From the NCBI GenBank assembly GCA_017621495.1, contig JAGATB010000024.1:1-64000 (forward strand): a stretch of 64,000 nt of DNA. The letters run 5' to 3'. The position numbers and the translations under genes are program-made. The notes beneath the pieces are model-generated. The model saw only the letters and a list, made by a program, of their open reading frames with translations. It was not told the DNA's origin and made no database searches. Shown here in pieces: positions 1 to 8,060 of this stretch. Origin of the DNA: Clostridia bacterium. Lineage in GTDB: Bacteria > Bacillota > Clostridia > UMGS1810. The first letter of the stretch is position 1. Each line of letters begins with the position of its first letter.

Positions 1-1663
1 CTAACCTCATTAGAATAGAGAATGGTTTTTCGTGCAGTTCCATATTTACATCAGCTTCAACATCTTTGTATATATCATAACTGTATTTACGTCCGTATTT
101 CTCTTGTAGCTTTTGTATATTTGATTTTGTGTATTCATCATGGATTGTATAGCGTTCAGCCTGTACCGCCACCATATCTTCGGACGGAATACTCTTTTTG
201 ATTGATATAAATTCAGCTTTATCGTCAGCACATTGTTTTTCTAATTCTGTATTATTTGCAGCAATTTCTATAATAATATCATCATTTTTTATGTGCAATG
301 CTTTATACTGTGGAATATCTTTTTCAGATTTGCAACTCATTTTGTCAAGGAAGGCGGATTTGAGATTTTGCAATTTTTTTATTTCTTTTTCCGTCTTGTC
401 TATATGTTCCGTCAATTCTTTATGGCGAAAAATGTGTATTGGATTTAAATGTTTCTGCTCGGCTTTCATTTTCTTCAATTCGGTAATTTTATTATCTAAC
501 TGCTGGACAATTCCGTTATACCTTTGAACAGTAACATCAATAGTGGTGTTATACTGTTTGAGTTCTGTGGATATGTTTTCATTTTGCGTTATTTCATAAC
601 GGTTAAATATATATCTGTTCCGCAAATTCTCTAATGTATTTGCAAAATCCAAAACAGTTTTTTTCACCTTATCTACAACTATTGCCGATAGCTTTTTGAT
701 TTGTTTCTTTATTTCAAGCAACAAAGCGTTATCAGCTTTTATTTGCCTGTTCATTTCGCACCGTTCCGAAACACCGCCGCGCTGTTCTATGATATGCGCG
801 GAAACACCCTCGTGAATAGTCGGCTGCTCGTCAATGCCGCACTCCTTGAAGCTGCGGCAGTCAACGCGTGCGTCAATGCTGTTCTGCTCCAGTGCCTTAT
901 TCGTGACTCCTTCCCATGCTTTGCGCCAACGTAAGACCTGTTCCTCGCTGTTCCACTCGGCGCATATGGGATTTTGCCTTCCGTATCGCGTACTTTTGGG
1001 ATTTTTGCTTACCCTCTCATATCCCTGCTGTTCGGCTTCGGTGGGAGTCATATACAGCTTTTTCTTGTCTACCTTATACTGATACTGCTTTTCCCAGCCG
1101 TCAGCTTGTGCAGTCTTGAACTCGGCTGCTGTAAAGCCGCGTTCTTCATCACCGCGTTTGCATAAATACTCTTTCTGCGTCTTAGCCTGCCACTTGCCTT
1201 TATCATCAATCGGTCGCATAGTTAGCAGAATATGCGCATGAGGATTATGCCCGTCGGTGTCATGTATGCTGACGTCAGCACACATACCCTTATTGACGCA
1301 CTGTTTGGATATAAAATCTTTAAGAATGGCTTTCCATTCATCAAGTCCGATTTCAACGGGTAAGGCAACAATCAGCTCCCGTGCAAGTCGGCTGTCCTTA
1401 GCTTTTTCGGCAGCTTCGACAGCGTTCCATAATTCTGTCCTATCCTGCCATTCTGGCGGAGCATTGGACGGCAAGAATATTTCGCTGTAAACACAACCGT
1501 GCTTGCGCGTATAGTCATGCATCATGCCGTCATAATCGTTGTAGATTTTCGAGCATGACGCATAAGCCGCAGCAGCTACTACGGAACGTCCAGTGCCGCG
1601 GCTTATCATCTTTGCTTCAAAATGGTAGATTGCTATTTTGAACACCTCCGTATGGTCTGCCAT
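1..1663 (-). CDS. MobA/MobL-family relaxase, C-terminus outside the window
   Basis: This relaxase would nick oriT and pilot the transferred strand during mobilization by a conjugative helper. The frame is open for 554 codons from an ATG at 1661-1663 and runs off the left edge. The N-terminus has the family pattern AIYHFEAKMISRG, followed by SVVAAAAYASCSKI. The metal-binding histidine motif HDTDGHNPHAHILLTMR is near residues 134-150. A charged coiled-coil-like region occupies about residues 320-550. The start is problematic: the best Shine-Dalgarno (GGAGG, 1646-1650) is followed 8 nt later by ATA, exactly where homologues begin M-AIYH. The ATG used here lies upstream of that site and has no ribosome site. 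The oriT is just upstream (1905-1939). Confidence 0.85.
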   Translation of the reverse strand, partial: MADHTEVFKIAIYHFEAKMISRGTGRSVVAAAAYASCSKIYNDYDGMMHDYTRKHGCVYSEIFLPSNAPPEWQDRTELWNAVEAAEKAKDSRLARELIVALPVEIGLDEWKAILKDFISKQCVNKGMCADVSIHDTDGHNPHAHILLTMRPIDDKGKWQAKTQKEYLCKRGDEERGFTAAEFKTAQADGWEKQYQYKVDKKKLYMTPTEAEQQGYERVSKNPKSTRYGRQNPICAEWNSEEQVLRWRKAWEGVTNKALEQNSIDARVDCRSFKECGIDEQPTIHEGVSAHIIEQRGGVSERCEMNRQIKADNALLLEIKKQIKKLSAIVVDKVKKTVLDFANTLENLRNRYIFNRYEITQNENISTELKQYNTTIDVTVQRYNGIVQQLDNKITELKKMKAEQKHLNPIHIFRHKELTEHIDKTEKEIKKLQNLKSAFLDKMSCKSEKDIPQYKALHIKNDDIIIEIAANNTELEKQCADDKAEFISIKKSIPSEDMVAVQAERYTIHDEYTKSNIQKLQEKYGRKYSYDIYKDVEADVNMELHEKPFSILMRL

Positions 1664-1696
1664 GCAGACACAAGTTTTTGTTTCTTTTTTCAAAAA

Positions 1697-1781
1697 GAAA
1701 ATGAGCGGCAGCTCATGCTTGCTAAAAGCTGTCGGTGACAGGTTTTAGCAAACAGCCGAGAAAATGAGCGGTGCTCATTTT
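1697..1781. repeat. Cluster of three hairpins between oriT and relaxase
   Basis: Three adjacent dyads are visible: ATGAGC/GCTCAT (1701-1706/1711-1716), a 15-nt-arm imperfect stem built on TTGCTAAAA/TTTTAGCAA (1719-1733/1737-1751), and a perfect 9-bp stem AAAATGAGC/GCTCATTTT (1761-1769/1773-1781). The unit AAAATGAGCGG occurs twice, at about 1698 and 1761. They lie in the 330-nt gap upstream of the relaxase. They could be relaxosome binding sites or attenuator structures for mob transcription; the sequence does not decide. Confidence 0.6.
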
Positions 1782-1904
1782 GCATTGGCAACAATGCTTT
1801 GCGGGAGTGGTCTCCAGCAATTCGGCTGTACCGATAATTACGCTTGCGTGATTGTCGGCGCTCCCGGCAAGGGCGCAACGTCTGCCGCTGAAAGCGAGCA
1901 GTAC

Positions 1905-1939
1905 CACCACCTTTACGGTGGTGAGTAAGTGCGCCCTTA
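1905..1939 (+). other. Putative oriT, RSF1010/R1162 (MobQ) type
   Basis: A perfect inverted repeat CACCACC (1905-1911) / GGTGGTG (1917-1923) with a 5-nt loop is followed two bases later by TAAGTGCGCCCTTA (1926-1939). A hairpin immediately 5' of TAAGTGCGCCCT is the hallmark of RSF1010/R1162-class origins, where MobA nicks inside the GCGCCC segment. The site lies about 240 bp upstream of the relaxase start, the normal arrangement. The exact nick position is inferred from the family. Confidence 0.8.
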
Positions 1940-1993
1940 ACAGGGAGAAGAAGGAGCTTCGCTCCTCGAAACCCCCTCAAAATAGGTACCCGT

Positions 1994-2200
1994 TTAAAAA
2001 TCTGTCCTCATTCGGCTATGCAGAAACTCCTCCAGTTTTTCAAGTTCTACTGTTACTATCTGCGGAAAAACTTTTTCAAGAACCGCGCCTTCCTGAATTA
2101 ATCTTCTCGTCCTCGCCTTACGTTCACGTACACGATTACGCGCTTCTGCTTCTTCAAGCCTGTGCTTTGCCTGTAATAATTTCTTCTCATCTTCCGTCAT
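1994..2200 (-). CDS. DUF3847-family small protein
   Basis: This 68-residue, very basic and helical protein (ARNRVRERKARTRRLIQEG in the middle) matches the small DUF3847 proteins found just upstream of MobA/MobL genes in Firmicute elements. It has no catalytic motif. Its function is unproven; by size, charge and position it could be a MobC-like relaxosome accessory. Its start overlaps the stop of the DnaC-like gene by 4 nt (ATGA), so the two are translationally coupled. The oriT lies between this gene and the relaxase. Confidence 0.75.
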   Translation of the reverse strand: MTEDEKKLLQAKHRLEEAEARNRVRERKARTRRLIQEGAVLEKVFPQIVTVELEKLEEFLHSRMRTDF

Positions 2201-3045
2201 TGCTCATCACCTCCAACAAGCAATTCTTTTGCCGCCGAAAAATTCATAGCGGCGTTCATTGTTCGTATGTTTCTGTTGTTTATCTTCAGTGGCACACACC
2301 GTTCAAGCACTCTGTCATAGATACGCTTTCTTGAAATATCCGCAGGATTTTTCAGCTCGTCCAACGTCAGATTAGTCGTCACGATCAGCGGCCTTTTGCT
2401 CCTGTAACGGCTGTCAATAACGTTATAAACCTGTTCAAGCGCAAATTCCGATTGGCGTTCCATTCCCAAATCATCAATTATCAGCAACTCGTATTTATTA
2501 AGACTGTCTATAAATCCGTTTCTGTCCTCAGAAAACATATTTGTAAGACTGTTTAAAATCCTTGCAAAATTCGTCATAAGAACGGGAACGCCTGTGTCAA
2601 TCAATGCATTAGCCACACAGCCCGCGAAAAACGTTTTTCCTGTTCCTGTGCCTCCCCATAGCAGTAAGCCCGTCGACATAGCCTTCATCTTGTCCCATTG
2701 CTCAACATATTTATGCGCTTTTTCCATTTCGGGATTATAGCCTTTGTCGTTCTCAAAGGTATAATCTCTTAAAGCCTTATCATGCAACCCGCTTGAACGC
2801 AGACGTGCTATATATTCCATACACTCACGCTTTTTGCTTTCTTCCTGTTCCTTTTTGTATTCAATACTTCTGCACCTGCACATCACCGGTACAGTCAATT
2901 GTTTAGATAGTATTTCAATTTTCATCTGTTTTGGCGTATTGCATTTGGAACAATAAATAAAACCGTCAGTTTTATTTATATATTCATTTTCTTTCAGCGG
3001 CTGTTCCTTGGGAATGCCATTTAATATTTTATCAATCCTTCTCAT
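2197..3045 (-). CDS. DnaC/IstB-like ATP-binding protein (helicase loader)
   Basis: This 282-residue AAA+ protein would load the replicative helicase onto the element's origin. A Cys-rich N-terminus is visible (YCSKCNTPKQ, then a second pair in VMCRCRS), likely a small zinc-binding segment. Next come Walker A GGTGTGKTFF (about residues 130-139), Walker B LLIIDDLGME and the sensor region PLIVTTNLTLDEL. It overlaps RepA_N upstream and DUF3847 downstream by 4 nt each. The pairing of a RepA_N initiator with a DnaC-like loader is standard in these elements. Confidence 0.88.
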   Translation of the reverse strand: MRRIDKILNGIPKEQPLKENEYINKTDGFIYCSKCNTPKQMKIEILSKQLTVPVMCRCRSIEYKKEQEESKKRECMEYIARLRSSGLHDKALRDYTFENDKGYNPEMEKAHKYVEQWDKMKAMSTGLLLWGGTGTGKTFFAGCVANALIDTGVPVLMTNFARILNSLTNMFSEDRNGFIDSLNKYELLIIDDLGMERQSEFALEQVYNVIDSRYRSKRPLIVTTNLTLDELKNPADISRKRIYDRVLERCVPLKINNRNIRTMNAAMNFSAAKELLVGGDEQ

Positions 3046-3785
3046 AAGCTTTCATCCTCTCCGCAATCATAGTTTCTTGTCTGCTGTTTGCTTTGTTGCT
3101 TGTTTCTGTCCTGCAATATCCAGCTTCGGATAGTAGCCGCGTGGTTCTGATATGTTTTACCCTTAGAAGACATGTACCTCGACAACCGTTCTATATACTC
3201 GTCACACTCCGGAAAATCAGTATGCAGCTTTTTATAATCCTCACCAGATAAAAACACGTTCAGAAAACTGCCATAGGCAGTGCGTTCTTCTTGTTCCCTC
3301 ATTCTTATTATATTATTCTTATTTATATCATTCTTATTTCCGGGCATATTTCTGCCATCGGAATGAACAATTTTCTGCCCTTGATTTGATAAAAAACTGT
3401 CCTCGGCAAGACTGTTTTCTGTCCTCGGTACAGTCAGATTTTTGCCTTTGTAATCATGAGGGATTTTTACATATATCCGGCTCGCCTGTCCTATGCCTTG
3501 ATGTACTCGCAAAATTAGTTTGTTGTCCTCCAACGCGGTAAGTGCTTTTTTTACTGTTGTACGGCTGCGGTCAATATCGGCGGCTATATCGTCAAGAGGG
3601 TAGTATACGAATATCCGTCCCTGACTGTCTGAGTAATCGGCGTTGACTATTGACAGCCGCGCTCTGTCAAGCAGCATGATATATACAAGCTTTGACGTTT
3701 CGCTTAACGGCACTGTAAGCAAAAATTTCGGATACATCATATACGGCAGCATAACTGTATGCGCTGTTATGTAGTCAGTCAACAT
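3042..3785 (-). CDS. RepA_N-family replication initiator
   Basis: The N-terminal half has the RepA_N winged-helix pattern: YPKFLLTVPLSETSKLVYIM, then LLDRARLS, then DIDRSRTTVKKALTALE as the recognition helix region. The C-terminal part resembles DnaD-type helicase-loading tails. The start at 3785 is chosen because AGGAGG sits 6 nt before that ATG; an earlier in-frame TTG at 3791 lies inside the spacing. It overlaps the end of tnpW by 11 nt and the DnaC-like gene by 4 nt, forming one operon. Expected role: replication of the excised circular form. Confidence 0.85.
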   Translation of the reverse strand: MLTDYITAHTVMLPYMMYPKFLLTVPLSETSKLVYIMLLDRARLSIVNADYSDSQGRIFVYYPLDDIAADIDRSRTTVKKALTALEDNKLILRVHQGIGQASRIYVKIPHDYKGKNLTVPRTENSLAEDSFLSNQGQKIVHSDGRNMPGNKNDINKNNIIRMREQEERTAYGSFLNVFLSGEDYKKLHTDFPECDEYIERLSRYMSSKGKTYQNHAATIRSWILQDRNKQQSKQQTRNYDCGEDESL

Positions 3786-3957
3786 CTTCAACCTCCTTTA
3801 CAGTTTCTCTTATGCGATTTTCAAGTATCTGCAAGATTAAATCCTCTGCTGTATTCTTTGCATTCGGGTTCCCGAACGATGAAATGATAAAAGTGGTATT
3901 GCCGCACTTGCGCTTGTACGGTGCGCCAAGTGTAGCTGTCTGTAAAATATGTGGCAT
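3775..3957 (-). CDS. tnpW: TnpW-family transposon-encoded small protein
   Basis: The protein has 60 residues. The segment TATLGAPYKRKCGNTTFIIS followed by AEDLILQILE matches the small TnpW-type proteins encoded beside RepA_N in Tn4451-like elements. The function is unknown in the family. The ribosome site AGGAGG is 8 nt before ATG. It is the first gene of the tnpW-repA-dnaC-DUF3847 operon; the promoter candidate (TATATT on the minus strand, 3987-3992) and the phased repeats at 4019-4047 lie just upstream. Confidence 0.75.
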   Translation of the reverse strand: MPHILQTATLGAPYKRKCGNTTFIISSFGNPNAKNTAEDLILQILENRIRETVKEVEDVD

Positions 3958-4018
3958 AAAAAATGCCTCCTTTCGCTGTAAACTTTAATATAAGTCTACA
4001 CGAAAAGAGGCAAAAACT

Positions 4019-4047
4019 CATTGACTGCAAATTGAGCGTAAATTGAC
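4019..4047 (-). promoter_or_regulatory. Three 11-bp-phased GTCAAT-type direct repeats upstream of the rep/mob operon
   Basis: On the minus strand the motif reads GTCAATTTACG, CTCAATTTGCA, GTCAATGAGTT, three direct repeats one helical turn apart. They are followed 26 nt later by a TATATT -10-like box with only a weak -35. This is the geometry of an activator array before a weak promoter. The same repeat, with the same 11-bp period, occurs at 11095-11123. The binding protein is inferred to be the element's STAND protein. Confidence 0.6.
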
Positions 4048-4129
4048 TAATTTGCCGATATTAAATTTTTAATGTTTACTCCGTATACCGCAGCCATATT
4101 TTTAAGCTCAGTCAGCTTCATTTGCAATA
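4046..4129 (-). repeat. 84-bp direct repeat, left copy (orphan 3' end of the STAND gene)
   Basis: These 84 bases match 8775-8858 with one mismatch (C4056 versus T8785, a silent serine codon change). They encode the last 25 or so codons and the stop of the STAND gene, here without the rest of the gene. The fragment fuses by chance to upstream bases to give a 62-codon reading frame (4047-4235) that is not considered a gene. Everything between the two copies appears to be inserted. Confidence 0.92.
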
Positions 4130-4252
4130 CACATTGAAAACAAATCGCATTGTGCAAGGTGTATAATGAAAACACTTTGGACGGTAAATTATTAAATATA
4201 TTATAATACTTATATGTGTCTTGGCTATGATGCAAGAAATATACTGCTTTGA

Positions 4253-5983
4253 TTAAATTTCATTTTGTATGTTATGATTATCAGCCACCCAACTAATTGC
4301 AGTCTTTTGTAATTTTTCTAAAAGTTCAATATGTTTTTTATAATTAATATTGTTTAAACATCTTCGTTTTCCAGTTAATTTAATCACATTACTCGCTTTT
4401 TCTTCCATTCCGGTTTCTCGTTCAGTTCCAACAATAACCTGTCCTTCATCAGATAAAAATAGTTCTAACGATTTAAAAATAGACCCCAAATTTTCAGTGT
4501 CTTGACCCTGCTGATTAGGCGTATCAACTACATAAAAATTGAATGGGCTATATGCTCTCTCCAGATTATATAGATACAATGCAGATTGATACATATAAAC
4601 CAATCGTGGAGTTTCACTACCCGTACGATTTATTACCTGCACGAAATCTCTTAGTTTTATAAATGTTTTTGGAACATTAATTGCGTCTGCCAATGTACGG
4701 CAATACCTTTCAATATCTTCTCGTATATCTTTGGAACGCTCCTTGGATTTCTTTTCGTTTATTTTTTCATCAGTTATTGCAATTTTAGAAACACATGAAT
4801 TTATTTCACCTTGAAGTACATCCAACTGTCTCTTACAAGATTCATATATTTCAAATTGACCTTTACTTTTATAAAAAGAAGAGTAGGATAGTAGCTCTTG
4901 AGTGTTTTGAACTTTTTGTTCAATAGACTGAATCTCTACAGAAACATCGTTATACTTGTTCTTAAGTTCTTCCAATTCTTTTGTGGCAACAGATATACTG
5001 CTTTTCAGCTCTGCAATAAGATTTTCACAATGGGCATAATCCGAGGTTATATTTAATTGCTCATTTATTCCGTTTGAATAAATAGTACCACAAAATGGAC
5101 AAATCAGCTCATCTTCTTGAGTCATTGCATACTCAATATCTTTTTTTGTCTCTATTAGGTTGTGTTCAACAATGTGTAGTTTATGCTGATTGATATATAT
5201 ATCATTTTCCAAAACTGTCATCTCTGCGTTATAAGAAAATTGTAATTTCCTTAATTCTTCCGCTTTAGCAAGTAGAAGCTCAATATCTGTTGTAACATCT
5301 TCAACAGATTCTATATCTTCTATTCGTGTAAGTGTAGATGTAATACGGGAAACAAAGTTTTGATTATAGTTCAATTCTTTTTTCTTATCATCTCTTTCAA
5401 GTATATGTTCTGCTTTTTGTGCTTGAAGTGCATAGTAGGAATCATCAAGGTATCCACACACATATTTATTTGTATTTGCTTTCCAATCTTTAATATAAGC
5501 AACATTCTTAAAAGAATCAGCTATCTTGCTCCACCCTTCGTCTTGGTCAATATATTGAAATCTAAAAAGCAATGGTGGTGTTATATTGAATTGTTTTCCG
5601 TCTTTAGATATGCAAGGCATCTTAATTTCTAAAATATCCATTAAGCAATTGCTGTATTCATGAAAAGCATTTGTTTCAATGATGCAAGAAAAATCATTGT
5701 TTATATTTTCAAAAATTTGAAACTTTTTATCTTGGCGAACAATACAGAATTGTCTTTCTCCATATTTAAAGAACAATAAATAGGTAGAAACTAATTTTTT
5801 CCAATCCGCCTCAACCCTTTTGCATTCACATCCCAAAGTAGTAAATATGCTTTTGATAATAGAAGACTTTCCAGTTTTATTTCCGCCCAAAATAATATTA
5901 AGTCCTTTTTCAAAAGGAACCTCTAACGAACGAGACTCACTTTGACTGATGACTATCAGTTTTCTTATCATTAGCCTTTTCAT
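4253..5983 (-). CDS. SMC/Rad50-like ABC ATPase, LmuB-like (Lamassu / ABC-three-component)
   Basis: The protein has 576 residues. Walker A GGNKTGKSS is at 33-41. Long coiled coils (about 185-290 and 310-425) are separated by a single hook-like CPFCG at 295-299. A signature-like segment RTGSETPRLVYMYQSALYL follows (453-471), then Walker B YVVDTPNQQGQD (484-495) and an H-loop-like region IVGTERETG. In Lamassu and ABC-3C systems such an ATPase senses aberrant or phage DNA and licenses the effector nuclease. The coiled coils are short compared with Rad50, and the usual Walker B glutamate position is a threonine. AGGAGG precedes the ATG, and the start lies inside the 45-codon ORF. Confidence 0.8.
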   Translation of the reverse strand: MKRLMIRKLIVISQSESRSLEVPFEKGLNIILGGNKTGKSSIIKSIFTTLGCECKRVEADWKKLVSTYLLFFKYGERQFCIVRQDKKFQIFENINNDFSCIIETNAFHEYSNCLMDILEIKMPCISKDGKQFNITPPLLFRFQYIDQDEGWSKIADSFKNVAYIKDWKANTNKYVCGYLDDSYYALQAQKAEHILERDDKKKELNYNQNFVSRITSTLTRIEDIESVEDVTTDIELLLAKAEELRKLQFSYNAEMTVLENDIYINQHKLHIVEHNLIETKKDIEYAMTQEDELICPFCGTIYSNGINEQLNITSDYAHCENLIAELKSSISVATKELEELKNKYNDVSVEIQSIEQKVQNTQELLSYSSFYKSKGQFEIYESCKRQLDVLQGEINSCVSKIAITDEKINEKKSKERSKDIREDIERYCRTLADAINVPKTFIKLRDFVQVINRTGSETPRLVYMYQSALYLYNLERAYSPFNFYVVDTPNQQGQDTENLGSIFKSLELFLSDEGQVIVGTERETGMEEKASNVIKLTGKRRCLNNINYKKHIELLEKLQKTAISWVADNHNIQNEI

Positions 5984-6074
5984 TGTCTTTTTCCTCCTGT
6001 TGCTTTCGCAAATTTCTGATTAAAATTTTGTAATTTTGCTCCTGTTTAATTGTTTCAACTAAATTTTTGCTCAT
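5937..6074 (-). CDS. 45-residue ORF between nuclease and ATPase, candidate middle component
   Basis: A GAGGTG ribosome site ends 8 nt before the ATG at 6072-6074. The frame starts 20 nt inside the end of the nuclease gene and stops 47 nt inside the ATPase gene. The product is highly charged and helical: MSKNLVETIKQEQ, then NLRKQQEEKDNEKAND, then a lysine- and serine-rich end. Known Lamassu and ABC-3C operons often have a small middle component (LmuC/MC) between effector and ATPase. This one is much shorter than usual. It might instead act as a leader coupling the two larger genes. Confidence 0.6.
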   Translation of the reverse strand: MSKNLVETIKQEQNYKILIRNLRKQQEEKDNEKANDKKTDSHQSK

Positions 6075-7146
6075 AATATAACACCTCAATTAAAGATTTA
6101 TCAAGAGAATCCGACAGAAGATTATGCTTTTGCAATTCTTGAATGCATAATCTTTTCAATTCGCCACTAAACTCATTTGCCTTAAATGATTCACAATATG
6201 TAGAAATTGTTTTTCGCAGAATAATTACAATTTCTTGATATCTAACATCTTTTACATCAAGCCATTTTGCATCGTGGAGTGTTTTAGCTGCTTCTATACG
6301 ACAAATATCATTGTCTGATAATGCTTGTGTAATTAAGTAATCGTGAAATGCATTGTAATTTCCGCTATTTTTTATATTACCATCAATTTTCTTGCCTATT
6401 TGAGCGACATCGATACCCTTTTTCTCAACTAAGCTTTTCTTACTAATAGGTACTTTAATTTTCTCTTTACTCTTTTTTCTTACATCATTTAGCAATTGTT
6501 GAAGAATAAGATTAGCTGTATTTGTTGGAATATTCTTATCAGCTAAGTGACTGAAAAATTCTCCCTTAGTTTGATTTTCATATGCCGCTAATTGCAAATC
6601 AGATTTATGAACAAAAGTATTTTGTATAAACGCATCAAATACAGAATCAAAATTGCTTGGCATATCATTGGTAAATTCATCTTTTAATCTGTTTTTGATT
6701 TTTTGATATAGTACACTGTTTTCTTCTTGCAACTTTTTGCCGTCTTCAATAACTGCCTGCCATAACAAAACTTCTTTATCAAAATCATTATTTGACACAA
6801 AATGACAATGTGAGCATTCTGCACCAAATACCAAATAGTTATAAAAAATAAAACCTAAAAAGGACTTCTTATATCCACCACTTTTTTTCTTTTCCCGTTT
6901 AGACATTTCTGCAATAGTCCAGTCAGAGGAATCTTCTTTGGTCTTTACTTGAAAAAACTGATACTGTTGATTATCGGGAGAAAATTCTGCCATATCATCG
7001 TGAAACTCGCAAAAGACAATACACTCCGCATCCTCTTGAAGTTTACTTATTATATGGCATACAATCCAGTGAACTTGATACTCGAATCTATTATACGAGT
7101 CGGAACCTGCTTGTTCGCGCTGTTCAACAGTAAGTACTTTGCTCAT
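6055..7146 (-). CDS. DUF4297/Cap4-type dsDNA nuclease, LmuA-like effector
   Basis: The protein has 363 residues. The N-terminal domain has the Cap4/DUF4297 pattern SDSYNRFEYQVHWIV (15-29), acidic residues in FCEFHDDMAEF (E47, D50, D51) and the catalytic QVKTK at 66-70, a PD-(D/E)XK fold signature. The C-terminal 240 residues are mostly helical and unassigned. In CBASS and Lamassu this nuclease degrades DNA when triggered. It overlaps the stop of AbiEii by 4 nt (ATGA) with AAGGAG upstream, so it is coupled to the AbiE genes. Identification rests on motifs; the effector role is inferred. Confidence 0.8.
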   Translation of the reverse strand: MSKVLTVEQREQAGSDSYNRFEYQVHWIVCHIISKLQEDAECIVFCEFHDDMAEFSPDNQQYQFFQVKTKEDSSDWTIAEMSKREKKKSGGYKKSFLGFIFYNYLVFGAECSHCHFVSNNDFDKEVLLWQAVIEDGKKLQEENSVLYQKIKNRLKDEFTNDMPSNFDSVFDAFIQNTFVHKSDLQLAAYENQTKGEFFSHLADKNIPTNTANLILQQLLNDVRKKSKEKIKVPISKKSLVEKKGIDVAQIGKKIDGNIKNSGNYNAFHDYLITQALSDNDICRIEAAKTLHDAKWLDVKDVRYQEIVIILRKTISTYCESFKANEFSGELKRLCIQELQKHNLLSDSLDKSLIEVLYYEQKFS

Positions 7147-8060
7147 GATTCAAGGCTCCTTTCTTTTTTATCCCATTTGGTAATAAAGTTCCATACTTTT
7201 TGCCATTCATCTTCATTCACTATCGCCTCAAAAACAGGCTCAAGGAAAGTCTGTATCTCATCAATTACAACAGAAAATTCAAGTGTATCATCCTTGATAT
7301 TCTTCAAGAAATACTTCCACCGTTTCTGCATATCTATATCATCTGCAAGGGATATAACTCGCTTGAAGCTATCCTTATCATAGGGCGTTCCGCGCCGCCG
7401 CAAGGTTTCAAAAATTGCCTTCTGTAATCGTGCTACATTAAAATCAAAAGTCCTTGCCAGATAATAGATGTCATGAAAATCTTTCATTCGGCTGGTCAGC
7501 TCAAAGCGTTGCAGAATAGTGTCGAACTTTTCCGCAATGGTGCTTTCCAGAGAGTAGGTTTTGATAAAAGGTGCCTCAAAATCTGGGAGCTGTGTATTGA
7601 TTTTGCGTTGTTCTGCCTTTGGTACAATAACATCTCCAACACCTATATCCACATTAAAAGGCACTCGTATATTTTTTATCTGTCCTATAATCTGAGTACT
7701 GACGCCATGATACTTTCTTTGCGGAGAAATCTCCTCAAATCCTTTTGCAGTCATATTGATATAGTTGTTGCCCGTGGGAGTGTCAATAATTTTGCAAATT
7801 AAACCCTTAACATCGTCTATGGAATTAGAGTATCCACGGAGCAGAAAATCAACGTCAATAGTGGCTCTGCTTTCAAAATTTGTAATGGTATAGATAAATA
7901 AGCCGCCTTTTAAAACCAGAAAATTATCATATCCTGATTTTGAAAGTTTTCGCAAAAATTCCTCCTGCATAAACAGCTGTAAGCACTGTTGATAACTAAT
8001 ACCGGATGCTTTTGCTTTATTTTTAAGCTTTGCAAGAACGGATGCTGCTATATCTGCCAT
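7143..8060 (-). CDS. AbiEii-type nucleotidyltransferase toxin
   Basis: The protein has 305 residues. The nucleotidyltransferase motif I region is LVLKGGLFIYTITNFESRA then TIDVDFLLRG (the DxD pair). The family block SLESTIAEKFDTILQRFE plus SRMKDFHDIYYL follows. AbiE toxins modify cell targets and cause bacteriostasis unless balanced by AbiEi. The start at 8060 is chosen because GGAGTG lies 9 nt upstream and the ATG shares one base with the AbiEi stop (TAATG). It is followed with a 4-nt overlap by the Cap4-type nuclease, an unusual coupling. Confidence 0.87.
   Translation of the reverse strand: MADIAASVLAKLKNKAKASGISYQQCLQLFMQEEFLRKLSKSGYDNFLVLKGGLFIYTITNFESRATIDVDFLLRGYSNSIDDVKGLICKIIDTPTGNNYINMTAKGFEEISPQRKYHGVSTQIIGQIKNIRVPFNVDIGVGDVIVPKAEQRKINTQLPDFEAPFIKTYSLESTIAEKFDTILQRFELTSRMKDFHDIYYLARTFDFNVARLQKAIFETLRRRGTPYDKDSFKRVISLADDIDMQKRWKYFLKNIKDDTLEFSVVIDEIQTFLEPVFEAIVNEDEWQKVWNFITKWDKKERSLES

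Noticed and set aside
1690-1980. ORFs over the oriT region
   Set aside because: Low-complexity arginine-rich frames without ribosome sites; the hairpins and oriT core explain this stretch.
4047-4235. 62-codon ORF ending like the STAND protein
   Set aside because: It is the duplicated gene tail fused by chance to upstream bases; no ribosome site and no start-proximal family match.
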